Assembly: GCF_001293165.1 (NCBI RefSeq)
Contig: NZ_CP010552.1
Location: forward strand, 1 to 64,000
Direction: 5' to 3'
Length of the DNA stretch: 64,000 nt
From: Candidatus Thioglobus autotrophicus
GTDB lineage: Bacteria > Pseudomonadota > Gammaproteobacteria > PS1 > Pseudothioglobaceae
This document shows, piece after piece, positions 14,845 through 24,023 of the stretch. The position numbers and the translations under genes are program-made. The stretch's first letter is position 1. The number at the start of each line of letters is the position of its first letter. The notes below the pieces were generated by a model. The model was not told the DNA's origin and searched no databases. It saw only the letters and a list, made by a program, of their open reading frames with translations.

Positions 14845-17800
14845 ATGAATACAAAACAGATATTACAAAGCCTTTTAGAGCAACGAATTTTAGTCCTTGA
14901 TGGTGCCATGGGCACCATGATTCAGAAACATAAACTCAGCGAAGAAGATTATCGCGGTGAGCGCTTTAAAGATTGGCATGTTTTGGTACAAGGTAACAAC
15001 GATTTACTATCCTTAACCCAGCCACAAATCATTCAAGATATCCATCGCTCGTATTTAGAAGTGGGTGCAGATATCGTAGAAACCAACACCTTTAATGCCA
15101 CAAAAACCTCCATGTCTGATTATCAGATGGAGGAGTTCGCCTATGAGATTAATGTTGAAAGTGCGCGCCTAGCTAGAGCCGCCTGCGATGAATTCTCAAC
15201 CGATGATAAGCCGCGCTTTGTAGCAGGTGTTATTGGACCTACTTCACGCACTTGCTCACTCTCTCCAGATGTAAACGACCCTGGCTTTAGAAATATTACT
15301 TTTGACGAGCTGGTTGAAGTTTACATGGAATCTACACGCGGACTCATTGAGGGTGGTGCAGATATTGTCCTAATTGAAACCATCTTTGATACACTGAATG
15401 CTAAAGCGGCTATTTTTGCCGTACAAGAAGTGTTTGAACAAGATGGTCTCGAATTGCCAATCATGATTTCAGGCACTATTACAGACGCTTCAGGTCGTAC
15501 GCTTTCTGGGCAAATGACTGAAGCTTTTTATAATTCACTGCGTCATGCCAATCCTATTTCTATTGGCCTTAATTGCGCCTTAGGCCCTGATTTATTGCGC
15601 CAATATGTAGCTGAAATGTCACGCGTGGCAGATACCTACGTATCTGCTCATCCAAATGCCGGCCTACCAAATGAATTTGGTGAATACGATCTCGGTGCTA
15701 TTACCATGGGTAAGCAAGTTAGCGAATGGGCAGAATCTGGTTTGGTGAATATTTTAGGTGGTTGTTGTGGCTCTACGCCTGAGCATATCAAGTGCATTGC
15801 CGATGCAATTAAAGACCTACCCCCTCGCAAAATCCCCACCATTAAGCCTGAATGTCGCTTGTCTGGTTTAGAAGCATTTAATATTGCAGATGATGCTTTA
15901 TTTGTCAATGTGGGTGAGCGTGCCAATGTTACTGGCTCTGCTAAATTTAAGCGTTTAATTCTTAACGAAGAATACGAAGAAGCACTGGATATTTGCCGAG
16001 CACAAGTAGAAGATGGCGCTCAAGTGGTTGATATTAACATGGACGAAGGCATGCTCGATGGCAAGGCGGCGATGGTGCGCTTTATGAACCTAATCGCCTC
16101 AGAGCCTGATATTTCTAAAGTGCCACTAATGGTGGATTCTTCTAAATGGGAGATTATTGAAGCCGGCCTTAAATGTACTCAAGGCAAGGCAATTGTTAAC
16201 TCCATCTCGCTTAAAGAAGGCAAAGAAAACTTTGTTAAATATGCACATCTTTGCAAGCGCTACGGCGCAGCTATTATTGTTATGGCATTTGACGAAGTCG
16301 GCCAGGCGGACACACAGGCACGCAAAATTGAAATCTGTACCAATGCCTACAATATCTTAGTTGATGAAGTGGGTTTTCCTGCTGAAGATATTATTTTCGA
16401 TCCGAATATTTTTGCCGTAGCAACCGGTATTGAAGAGCATAATAACTACGGCGTTGATTTTATCGAGGCAACGCGAGAGATCACTCAAAACCTACCGTAT
16501 GCCAAAATATCGGGTGGCGTATCAAATGTATCCTTCTCATTTAGGGGTAACAACCCCGTGCGCGAAGCCATTCACTCAGTATTTTTATACCATGCTGTCA
16601 AAGCTGGCATGACCATGGGTATTGTGAATGCCGGTCAGCTGGTGGTTTACGATGACATCGACCCTGAGCTAAAAAAAGCCGTGGAAGATGTGGTGCTTAA
16701 TAGCGACGAGGCAGCGGGTGAGCGCTTGGTTGATATTGCTGGAAAATTCTCAGGCACGGGAGAGGCTCAAGAAAACAAAAGAGATTTAGAATGGCGCACT
16801 TGGTCAGTTGAAAAACGCCTAGAACATTCTCTGGTTAAAGGAATTACCGAATTTATTGACGAAGACACTCAAGAAGCCCTAGACAAATTAGGTCGCCCTA
16901 TTTTGGTGATTGAAGGTCCGCTCATGGACGGCATGAATGTGGTTGGTGATTTGTTTGGTGATGGCAAAATGTTTTTACCGCAAGTGGTTAAATCTGCCCG
17001 TGTGATGAAAAAATCCGTTGCTTATCTAGATCCATTCTTAGAAGCAGAAAAACAAGGTTGCGGTGTTAGAACACAGGGCAAAATTCTCATGGCAACTGTT
17101 AAGGGCGATGTGCATGATATTGGCAAAAATATTGTTGGTGTAGTGCTATCTTGTAACAACTACGAAATTATTGATCTCGGCGTGATGGTACCTGCTGAAA
17201 CCATTCTAGAAACCGCCATTAAAGAAAATGTTGATATTATTGGCCTTTCTGGCCTAATCACTCCATCGCTAGATGAAATGGTTTCTGTTGCCAAAGAAAT
17301 GACACGTCGAGGTTTTGAACTGCCTCTGATGATTGGTGGTGCCACCACCTCCATTGCGCATACGGCCGTTAAAATTGAGCCAGAGTATGACAAAGGTGTG
17401 TTCTACGTTAAAGACGCCTCTAAAGCGGTTGGCGTTGCGACGTCACTATTATCAGATAAGCTTAAACCTACCCTGGTTAGCAATACCAAAGCAGAGTACG
17501 AGCAAGTGCGCCTTAGACGCGCCAACAAAGGCAAAAGCAAACTCATTAGCCTAGAAGCCGCTAGAGACAACAAGCCTAGCATTCAGTTTGATAATATCGT
17601 CACACCTAAACAACTCGGCGTTCATGTGTTTAAAGATTACGATCTCAATGAAATCTTTAAATTTATTGATTGGGTGCCATTCTTCCGTACTTGGGAGCTT
17701 GCTGGTAAATTCCCCGATATTCTCACTGATGAAGTGGTGGGTGAATCAGCATCTGCCTTATTTGAAGATGCTAAAGCCATGTTTAAAAAAGTCATGGATG

Positions 17801-18498
17801 AGAAGCTCTTACAAGCTAATGCAGTTGTAGGTATTTTCCCGGCAAATAGCGTTAATGAAGATATTGAGCTAAGTGATAAAAATGGTGAGGTGCTCATGAC
17901 ACTTAACCATCTGCGTCAACAACTTGATAAAAAAGGCAACACTCCTAACTTCTGTCTGAGTGATTTTATCGCCCCGAAAGACAGTGGCGTGCAAGATTAT
18001 ATGGGCGCTTTTGCAGTGACTACTGGTATTAATATCGATCCGCTAGTTGAAGCATATGAAGCAGATCATGATGATTACAATTCAATCATGATTAAGGCAG
18101 TAGCTGATCGCTTTGCTGAGGCTTTTGCTGAAATGATGCACTACAAGTTACGTACCGAGATTTGGGGTTATAGCGATGAAGATTTTGATAACGACAAGTT
18201 GATTGAAGAAAAATACCGCGGCATTCGCCCTGCCCCAGGCTATCCATCGTGCCCTGAGCATAGCGAAAAAGAAAAGTTATGGGATTTACTCGATGTTGAA
18301 AAAAACACCGGCATGACACTCACTAGCTCGTACGCCATGCTACCAACAGCCAGTGTTAGTGGCTGGTACTTCGCTAATAAAGACGCTAGATATTTCGGTG
18401 TGGCAAAAATCAATCAACAACAAGTTCAAGATTATGCGAACAGAAAAGGAGTTTCGGTAGATCAGGCGGAAAGACTACTTTCACCTAATTTAGAGTAA
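14845..18498 (+). CDS. metH: cobalamin-dependent methionine synthase
   Basis: Transfers the methyl group of methyltetrahydrofolate to homocysteine through methylcobalamin. All four modules are present over about 1217 aa (E. coli 1227). The homocysteine/zinc domain (about 1-330) has NCALGPD and [10 protein letters not shown] cysteine ligands. The pterin domain spans about 345-625 ([24 protein letters not shown]). The B12 cap and binding domain spans about 640-880, with the lower-ligand motif DVHDIGKN. The C-terminal AdoMet reactivation domain includes [15 protein letters not shown]. The ATG at 14845 is preferred over a TTG six codons upstream that overlaps the -10. It implies that the cell makes or imports cobalamin. 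Confidence 0.97.
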   Translation: MNTKQILQSLLEQRILVLDGAMGTMIQKHKLSEEDYRGERFKDWHVLVQGNNDLLSLTQPQIIQDIHRSYLEVGADIVETNTFNATKTSMSDYQMEEFAYEINVESARLARAACDEFSTDDKPRFVAGVIGPTSRTCSLSPDVNDPGFRNITFDELVEVYMESTRGLIEGGADIVLIETIFDTLNAKAAIFAVQEVFEQDGLELPIMISGTITDASGRTLSGQMTEAFYNSLRHANPISIGLNCALGPDLLRQYVAEMSRVADTYVSAHPNAGLPNEFGEYDLGAITMGKQVSEWAESGLVNILGGCCGSTPEHIKCIADAIKDLPPRKIPTIKPECRLSGLEAFNIADDALFVNVGERANVTGSAKFKRLILNEEYEEALDICRAQVEDGAQVVDINMDEGMLDGKAAMVRFMNLIASEPDISKVPLMVDSSKWEIIEAGLKCTQGKAIVNSISLKEGKENFVKYAHLCKRYGAAIIVMAFDEVGQADTQARKIEICTNAYNILVDEVGFPAEDIIFDPNIFAVATGIEEHNNYGVDFIEATREITQNLPYAKISGGVSNVSFSFRGNNPVREAIHSVFLYHAVKAGMTMGIVNAGQLVVYDDIDPELKKAVEDVVLNSDEAAGERLVDIAGKFSGTGEAQENKRDLEWRTWSVEKRLEHSLVKGITEFIDEDTQEALDKLGRPILVIEGPLMDGMNVVGDLFGDGKMFLPQVVKSARVMKKSVAYLDPFLEAEKQGCGVRTQGKILMATVKGDVHDIGKNIVGVVLSCNNYEIIDLGVMVPAETILETAIKENVDIIGLSGLITPSLDEMVSVAKEMTRRGFELPLMIGGATTSIAHTAVKIEPEYDKGVFYVKDASKAVGVATSLLSDKLKPTLVSNTKAEYEQVRLRRANKGKSKLISLEAARDNKPSIQFDNIVTPKQLGVHVFKDYDLNEIFKFIDWVPFFRTWELAGKFPDILTDEVVGESASALFEDAKAMFKKVMDEKLLQANAVVGIFPANSVNEDIELSDKNGEVLMTLNHLRQQLDKKGNTPNFCLSDFIAPKDSGVQDYMGAFAVTTGINIDPLVEAYEADHDDYNSIMIKAVADRFAEAFAEMMHYKLRTEIWGYSDEDFDNDKLIEEKYRGIRPAPGYPSCPEHSEKEKLWDLLDVEKNTGMTLTSSYAMLPTASVSGWYFANKDARYFGVAKINQQQVQDYANRKGVSVDQAERLLSPNLE

Positions 18499-18513
18499 CG
18501 CTAATATGCTGAC

Positions 18514-18562
18514 TCAATAAAGCTAAGCTAAAATTCCTTTCAGCTTAGCTTAGCTTTATTGA
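18514..18562. terminator. 18-bp perfect hairpin after metH
   Basis: Inverted repeat with 18-base perfectly complementary arms at 18514-18531 and 18545-18562 and a 13-base loop. The arms are built on a GCTAA/TTAGC element repeated in tandem. It lies 15 bases after the metH stop and 26 bases from the convergent broken radical SAM gene, so it can act on both transcripts. There is no long T tract outside the stem, so it may instead be an mRNA-stabilising 3' structure. Confidence 0.65.
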
Positions 18563-18588
18563 ATTCATATGCATATTTTTACTATATT

Positions 18589-19518
18589 CTATTTGAAGAG
18601 CATTTTTTTTAATATATGGTAATTCTCGAAAAAATCATAACGATTCAGCATGTTGCATTGGTCACAAATTTCATGATTCAAGACTGTATTCTCTCGTTTT
18701 GACAAAGCTTCGCGAATACTCATTTCATTTATATTTGACAATGTGTGTTTATGTGAGATATCGTTGTAGCAGTATAAATAAGATCCACTAGATGAAATAA
18801 ATAAATCACTATTTCTTGGCACACAGTTAAATTTATTTTTCCACATCTGCTTTAAAATATCTTTGGTTGATGGAATAAAGTCCAGTTCTTGTGAATGCAA
18901 GCCATATTTCTCAATAATTTCTCTTAATTTTTTTGATGATTGCTTATGCTTATCCATTGTTCCCGCACGATTATAGAGAGTAGGTGACATTGTAAGCAAT
19001 TCAACACCTTGATTTCTTAACCATTTAATTGTTTCAGGTAATGTTTCAATGCATTCAACCAAAGGAGTGAGGCTGATTCCAAGTTGCGTATTACTAAAGT
19101 ATTTTTATGCAAGTATTATATTTTCCTTAACCCTTTCATGATTCAACTTAACATGTACTTTACTATAGACATGAGGGTCAATACTGGAAAATGACAAGAT
19201 GAGAAGCTCTAGCTTACCATCTAAATATTTTATACGCCCTTGATCAAGAAGCTGTCCATTTGTAACCATATCAAAGCGTACAGGATGTTCACCAACAGCA
19301 GAAATATATTCCATAAATTTTGGATGAGTAGTTGGCTCACCATACCCAGCTATTACTGTACGAAAAACATCGTCTACCTTGATTCTATCAAGGGATTTAT
19401 AAAAAACATCGTCTTTCATTAGCTGAGGATGTTCAATTAGGCTTTGTGGGCACATGACACAGCGAGCATTACATTTACTTGTCCATTCAAGATTAACGGC
19501 AATTTTATACGGTTTCAT
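18589..19518 (-). pseudogene. radical SAM/SPASM protein interrupted by one in-frame TAA
   Basis: A 310-codon frame encodes a radical SAM enzyme with one stop, TAA at 19105-19107, after about 137 residues. Both halves are in the same frame with no insertion or deletion; reading through gives a continuous protein. The N-terminal half has the [4Fe-4S] motif C16-x3-C20-x2-C23 (CNARCVMC) and AGYGEPTTHPKF. The C-terminal half holds later barrel elements and a SPASM/twitch-like set of cysteines (NCVPR, YCYND, CDQC). The codon after ILA is TAA where a Lys AAA would suit the helix (next residues KYFSNTQLG), a one-base change. Candidates: pseudogene, sequencing error or readthrough. The start codon overlaps the PPOX stop by one base (TAATG). 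The substrate is unknown. Confidence 0.75.
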
Positions 19519-20018
19519 TATTCTTTAACCCATGGAATTAACTTTGGAATATGAGCAGAACAATTGGGAACAACCTGTTCAATTTTAACTAAAACAGCTC
19601 GTGTATAGTTTGGGAATAAATCCTTGATTTCGCCTGAAATATGAATACTCGCCTGACCATTAACTCTTAATCGCTCACCTGTTGAAAAGTCAATAAAAAA
19701 ACAACCAACATGAGGATTTTGAATTATATTTCCAAGGCTCATGAAAGCACCATTACCATCAATATCTGGGAACACGAAATTTTTTTCATCTAAGATACAA
19801 ATAATATCAGGGCCACCTCCCTTAAACGAACAATCGCACTCACCTTTTTTATTGCTTGTTGCCAAAAAGAAAAAGGGTGCGTTTTCTATTCGCTCAAACA
19901 AAGATTCAGGAATATGATCCCATAGTAATTCTTCTCTATGTTTCTTGTTCCAGATATGGCTTGTACGCCATTTCTGTTGCGCCTCTAATTCGCCGGCATG
20001 AAAATCTGAGTCACTCAT
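19518..20018 (-). CDS. PPOX-class FMN-binding protein
   Basis: 166-aa split-barrel flavoprotein of the pyridoxamine-phosphate-oxidase-like superfamily, closest by eye to the MSMEG_1061-type group. It has the PFFFLATSNKKGECDCSFKGG strand-turn, an FPDIDGNGAFMSLGNIIQNPHVGCFFID block and GERLRVNGQASI. An HTH is absent. Pyridoxamine phosphate oxidase function itself is unlikely from the missing C-terminal PLP-binding region. A Shine-Dalgarno-like GGTGGTG precedes the ATG. Its stop overlaps the start of the radical SAM gene, so the two were probably made together. The last residues (PNCSAHIPKLIPWVKE) include a cysteine found in that group. Confidence 0.8.
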   Translation of the reverse strand: MSDSDFHAGELEAQQKWRTSHIWNKKHREELLWDHIPESLFERIENAPFFFLATSNKKGECDCSFKGGGPDIICILDEKNFVFPDIDGNGAFMSLGNIIQNPHVGCFFIDFSTGERLRVNGQASIHISGEIKDLFPNYTRAVLVKIEQVVPNCSAHIPKLIPWVKE

Positions 20019-20170
20019 AATATCACCACCATATATTCAAATTAATAATCAAGATAGCACTTAAATATTAAGGTAATCTTAAATTTTAGAAATAGGCTGT
20101 TTTTATCCGTTTTAGTGCTGTTTTTTTATAAACAGATTGATTTATTTTCAAGCGAGGTATTGTCTCTAAC

Positions 20171-21058
20171 CTATATCAGTATAGATAGTGCCAATAGCAA
20201 CGGCGTTAATAAAGTAACTGCGACATTTACCCCTAAAAACTGCGGATGATTGCCAATATTTTCCCTATATTTAACAGCGCCATACAAAGGAAAAAAAGCT
20301 AATAATATAGGCGCTAGAACAATTAAACTTAATATTGGTAGATAGCCCATTAACACGTAACCAATAAGCACTATCATAGCTAAAACAACAAACAAGCCAT
20401 AAATTTTGTTACTTGCACTAACGCCATAGGTAATTGGAAAGTGACGGCGACCTGCATTAATATCAGCCTGGATATCAGGATATTGATTCAATAACAACAA
20501 ATTATTAATCAGTAAAAATGGAATGATAGAGATCCATAGTGATAATACATAGTATTCGCCAACCAAAACAAACTGAGTGCCAATAACCATTAATACCCCA
20601 AACCCTAATCCTGGCGCTATTAAGCAAAGCCAAGGATGTTTGTTAATCCAGCTGGTATATGTCACAATTAGGACTACGCCCAATAAGCCAATTGGAGCAA
20701 TTAAAAGCCCATACAGGCTAATAAAATAAATACCATCTAGTAATGTAATAAGTAGTGATACAACAGCTGTCAACCATACTGACTTAAGCCCTTCTGGATT
20801 TTTAGGCAATGCGCCACTACCACCACTAAAGTTAGTGCGCTTGGTTTCTAAATCCAAGCCACTTTTAAAATCTAAATATTCATTAAATGTATTAACACTA
20901 ATGTGCGCTGATAGCCCGCCGATAACAACCAATGTTAGTAGTAATAAATCAATGCTTTTTTGTTCGTATATCACAACACTAGCGCCCAGTAATACACATA
21001 TAGGTGTCAGTATTAAGAAAGGCAATCTACTAGATTGAATAATGGTTTTAATTGTCAT
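20171..21058 (-). CDS. UbiA-family prenyltransferase, MenA-like
   Basis: Integral membrane protein of 295 aa with about eight to nine hydrophobic segments. It carries both prenyl-diphosphate-binding regions of the UbiA superfamily: NEYLDFKSGLD near residue 60 (first Asp of the usual NDxxD replaced by Glu) and DIQADINAGRRHFP near 195. The second motif resembles the DxxxDxxAGKRT pattern of MenA (dihydroxynaphthoate octaprenyltransferase) rather than UbiA or CyoE. No other menaquinone gene is in the window, so the acceptor is unknown. It follows the BFD-like gene by 15 bases at the end of the rib-nusB-sulP run. Confidence 0.8.
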   Translation of the reverse strand: MTIKTIIQSSRLPFLILTPICVLLGASVVIYEQKSIDLLLLTLVVIGGLSAHISVNTFNEYLDFKSGLDLETKRTNFSGGSGALPKNPEGLKSVWLTAVVSLLITLLDGIYFISLYGLLIAPIGLLGVVLIVTYTSWINKHPWLCLIAPGLGFGVLMVIGTQFVLVGEYYVLSLWISIIPFLLINNLLLLNQYPDIQADINAGRRHFPITYGVSASNKIYGLFVVLAMIVLIGYVLMGYLPILSLIVLAPILLAFFPLYGAVKYRENIGNHPQFLGVNVAVTLLTPLLLALSILI

Positions 21059-21073
21059 TCAAATATTCTAGTA

Positions 21074-21310
21074 TTATTCGGATGAGTGGATACACTCAAT
21101 CAATCGCTCTACTTGCCTCGTGCAGCAGCCATTGCCACTCGTAGCATAAGTCTTATCTCGAACCTTTGTAAGTGTGGTTGCACCATTGGCAATTGCATTA
21201 ATAATATCTATTTTTTTGACTTCATTGCAAACACATAAATTACGTTTTAAATTCTGCTTGAGTATTTCCGGAAGCTTATCCAGTGGGTTTGAAATAGGAT
21301 TAAATTTCAT
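21074..21310 (-). CDS. BFD-like [2Fe-2S]-binding protein
   Basis: About 78 aa from the ATG at 21310 (a TTG 7 codons upstream is possible). After 30 basic residues comes a BFD/Fer2-BFD-like domain: CVCNEVKKIDIINAIANGATTL, then ATSGNGCCTRQVERLIE. In standard bacterioferritin-associated ferredoxins the ligands are C-x-C and C-x2-C. Here the second pair is adjacent (CC), so cluster ligation may differ. It lies between sulP and the UbiA gene; a role in delivering electrons or iron is speculative. Confidence 0.7.
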   Translation of the reverse strand: MKFNPISNPLDKLPEILKQNLKRNLCVCNEVKKIDIINAIANGATTLTKVRDKTYATSGNGCCTRQVERLIECIHSSE

Positions 21311-21340
21311 GATTTTTTTACACGTTAACAAATTAAAAAA

Positions 21341-23083
21341 CTATTGACATTCGTTAAAAATTTTTACATCACATTGACTACAGACATCTCGATTAAGGCG
21401 AGTGTAAATTGTATTGATTGCTAATTGCTTAGAATCAAAAAAGTTTGCTCTGCCAATGTTTTTAATAAAGTGCGCTTGTGCTAAAAATTGATAAACAGGC
21501 GCCTTAAGGCCAACAAAATACAAGCCACCACCCTTTCTTTTTAATCGATTATTTTCTGAAATAAGCGCTTCCATACCTGATAAGTCAATAAAATTAATGC
21601 CACTAGCAACAATCAAAATATGGTGAATATTTTGCCCATCAGATATTTTTTCAATTTTCTTTTGAATGTGGTTAATAGAGCCAAAATAAATCGACATATC
21701 GACCCGAATAATTCTTAACTGTGGGCACTGTTTGAGTGGTTTTTTACTCACATTTAAAAAGCTTCTAGAGCCTTCTGAATCAATACTATCAATCGATAAA
21801 GTTGGAATTCTTGGGGTTGAGGTTTTAGCCAAAAATAAAACCAATGATAATAGCACGCCTAAATAAATCGCAAATTCCAACTCTAGAAATAAAGTTGCCA
21901 AAAAGGTTGTTATTAAAATTGAAGTTTCAGACTTGCTATATTTAAAAATTTGTGCAATATGATGAACATCAACTAAATTATAAGCCACTAGCAAAATAAC
22001 ACCGCCCATAGCAGCGATTGGCAAATAGGCAGTTAGTGGCGCAATTAATAGTACAATAACCATTAAAAATAAGGCGGCAAAAATAGCTGATAATGGCGTT
22101 TTAGCGCCAGATTCATAGTTGATTCCAGACCTTGTAAAAGAGCCAGATCCTGCATAACTAGAGAAGAAGCTACCAAACATATTTGACATCCCCTGCCCCA
22201 CAAACTCCTGATTAGCACTAATTCTTTGATTAGATTTAGTGGCAACTGCACGACTAATAGAAACCGCTTCAATTAAACCCAACAAGGCGATAGCAAATGC
22301 CTCAGATGCAAGCGAAGAAATAGTAGAGAATGAAAAATCAGGTGTTGATAGTGGCGGCAAATGCGCAGGTATTTCACCCACTAAAGGAATGTCACTAGCC
22401 AGTTGAAAGCGACTCAAATAAAAAGCCAAAACACTACCAATAACCATACCAATTAAAAGATTGGGTGATTTTGGCCAGAATTTTTTAAACAAGATTGCAC
22501 TCAATAAAGTGCTTAATGCAATCACTAATAAGGCCATGTCAAGATTGCCAAAACCTTGAAACAAATCAACCCATGTGTGCAAAAAAGACTCGCCTTTGGG
22601 GATAAAAATACCACTAATATGCTTTAGCTGACTGGTGGCAATTAAAATAGCAGCACCTGCAGTAAAGCCAATAACCACGGTATGCGATACAAAATTAACC
22701 AACACACCAAATCTCGCTAAGCCAAAGGCAAATTGGTAAACGCCAGCCAAAAAAGTCAAAGTTAACGCCATAGATACAAACTCTGGAGAGCCAGGATCGA
22801 CATGTCGACTAATGGTTGAAAATACAACAATTGAAATGGCTGTGGTTGGTCCTGAAACTAAATGATATGACGAGCCAAATAGCGCCGCAATAATTGGTGC
22901 AACCATTGCTGTATACAAACCGTACTCTGGTGGCAAGCCAGCAATGGTAGCAAAAGCAACACCCTGAGGTAAGACGACAACTGCGCCGGTTAGTCCGGCA
23001 ATTAGGTCAGCTTTTAAGGTTTCTTTGTTAACAAGCTTAAACCAAGATAAAAATGGTAATAATGATACAAGCCATTTACTCAT
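21341..23083 (-). CDS. SulP-family anion permease with STAS domain
   Basis: 580-aa inner-membrane transporter of the SLC26/SulP family (sulfate, bicarbonate or other anions). The transmembrane core spans about 20-425 (LPQGVAFATIAGLPPEYGLY, VSGPTTAISIVVFS, NMFGSFFSSYAGSGSFTRSG). A C-terminal STAS domain covers about 450-560 (VDMSIYFGSINHIQ, INFIDLSGMEALISEN). It ends in an unusual Cys-rich tail, CSQCDVKIFNEC. The start overlaps the nusB stop by four bases. In a sulfur oxidiser, sulfate export or bicarbonate uptake are both reasonable; the sequence does not decide. Confidence 0.9.
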   Translation of the reverse strand: MSKWLVSLLPFLSWFKLVNKETLKADLIAGLTGAVVVLPQGVAFATIAGLPPEYGLYTAMVAPIIAALFGSSYHLVSGPTTAISIVVFSTISRHVDPGSPEFVSMALTLTFLAGVYQFAFGLARFGVLVNFVSHTVVIGFTAGAAILIATSQLKHISGIFIPKGESFLHTWVDLFQGFGNLDMALLVIALSTLLSAILFKKFWPKSPNLLIGMVIGSVLAFYLSRFQLASDIPLVGEIPAHLPPLSTPDFSFSTISSLASEAFAIALLGLIEAVSISRAVATKSNQRISANQEFVGQGMSNMFGSFFSSYAGSGSFTRSGINYESGAKTPLSAIFAALFLMVIVLLIAPLTAYLPIAAMGGVILLVAYNLVDVHHIAQIFKYSKSETSILITTFLATLFLELEFAIYLGVLLSLVLFLAKTSTPRIPTLSIDSIDSEGSRSFLNVSKKPLKQCPQLRIIRVDMSIYFGSINHIQKKIEKISDGQNIHHILIVASGINFIDLSGMEALISENNRLKRKGGGLYFVGLKAPVYQFLAQAHFIKNIGRANFFDSKQLAINTIYTRLNRDVCSQCDVKIFNECQ

Positions 23084-23508
23084 GAATGAGCTACCTCAGC
23101 AGCTCTTAAATCTTTGGCTAATTGATCAAGCGAGGCATTAATCAGCTTAAAAGCGCCTTCAGCACCGTACAACTTAGTAATTTCAAGCGCTTCATTAATC
23201 ACCACTTTGTAAGGCACTTCTAGGGAATTTTGCAGCTCGTACGCACCTAAGTAAAGCACAGCATGCTCAACTGAGCCCAGCTCGTCAGTTTCTCTAGAAA
23301 TGGTAGGTGCAATTAGTGCATCAAGCTCGGATCTATTTTTTAAGATATTAATAAATAAATTCGAAAAAAAGGCTTTTGAAATCTTCCCCTCTTTTTGATT
23401 TAAAAACTGTTGTTCGATTTTTAGAACTTCACCGCCCGATACCATGTATTGGTATAGTGCTTGAACGACGCGCTCACGTGAGCGATGTTTTGGGGTTATG
23501 AATGCCAT
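23080..23508 (-). CDS. nusB: transcription antitermination factor NusB
   Basis: 142-aa all-helical protein that binds boxA RNA with NusE (S10) in rRNA antitermination. It has the typical RERVVQALYQYMVSGG start, VEHAVLYLGAYELQ and PYKVVINEALEITKLYGAEGAFKLINA. It follows ribH by two bases, the normal ribH-nusB order. Confidence 0.95.
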   Translation of the reverse strand: MAFITPKHRSRERVVQALYQYMVSGGEVLKIEQQFLNQKEGKISKAFFSNLFINILKNRSELDALIAPTISRETDELGSVEHAVLYLGAYELQNSLEVPYKVVINEALEITKLYGAEGAFKLINASLDQLAKDLRAAEVAHS

Positions 23509-23510
23509 GC

Positions 23511-24014
23511 TTAAAACTCTTGGGAATCTGCTTGTTTCATCAGATACAGCATTTCAATCATGGCCATGGTAGCTTCTTCGCCTTTGTTGCCTTTATAGCC
23601 ACCAGCACGCCCTATGGTTTGATCCATATTAAGCGTTGTTAACACGCCAAATGTTGTTGGAATTTCGTAATTGTAAGATACTTCAGCTATACCTCTTGAG
23701 CATTCATTACAAACATATACATCATGCGGGGTTTCACCTTTGATCACAGCACCAAGTGTCACAATGCCGTCATATAAATTTTGGCCATTGGCTTGTTGCG
23801 CCGCTAGGCGTTTAGCCAATAGTGGGATTTCGAACGCACCTGGTGCATAAAACACATTGACGTTATCCGCATCAATACCGTATTTAGACAATGTCTCTTG
23901 CGCAGCAGAAAGTAGCTTGTCGCCAATATCTTGGTAGAAATAGCCCACAATAATGGCTACTTTACTTTCTTTCAAAAAATCGCTATTTGCATTTTTATCA
24001 AACTGAAATTTCAT
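23511..24014 (-). CDS. ribH: 6,7-dimethyl-8-ribityllumazine synthase
   Basis: Condenses the ribitylamino-uracil intermediate with 3,4-dihydroxy-2-butanone 4-phosphate, the penultimate step of riboflavin synthesis. Signatures: APGAFEIPLLAKRL, GAVIKGETPHDVYV (His of the active site) and a GxGNKGEEA-like block (GYKGNKGEEATMAMIEM). At 167 aa it is slightly longer at the N-terminus than E. coli RibE, suggestive of the decameric type II lumazine synthases, though I cannot settle that by eye. The ribosome binding site AAGGGAT precedes the ATG. Confidence 0.95.
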   Translation of the reverse strand: MKFQFDKNANSDFLKESKVAIIVGYFYQDIGDKLLSAAQETLSKYGIDADNVNVFYAPGAFEIPLLAKRLAAQQANGQNLYDGIVTLGAVIKGETPHDVYVCNECSRGIAEVSYNYEIPTTFGVLTTLNMDQTIGRAGGYKGNKGEEATMAMIEMLYLMKQADSQEF

Positions 24015-24023
24015 CTTATCCCT

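Noticed and set aside
14817-14850. B12 riboswitch upstream of metH
   Set aside because: Only about 90 bases separate the divergent start from metH, most of it promoter. The required 200-base cobalamin aptamer cannot fit.
18589-19062. Second half of the radical SAM gene as an independent gene
   Set aside because: Its start would be a TTG inside the same frame as the first half, has no ribosome binding site, and the protein begins in the middle of the barrel.
20117-20136. Hairpin CTGTTT/AAACAG between the prenyltransferase and PPOX genes
   Set aside because: Six-base AT-rich stem with no T tract; within expectation for such AT-rich spacer.
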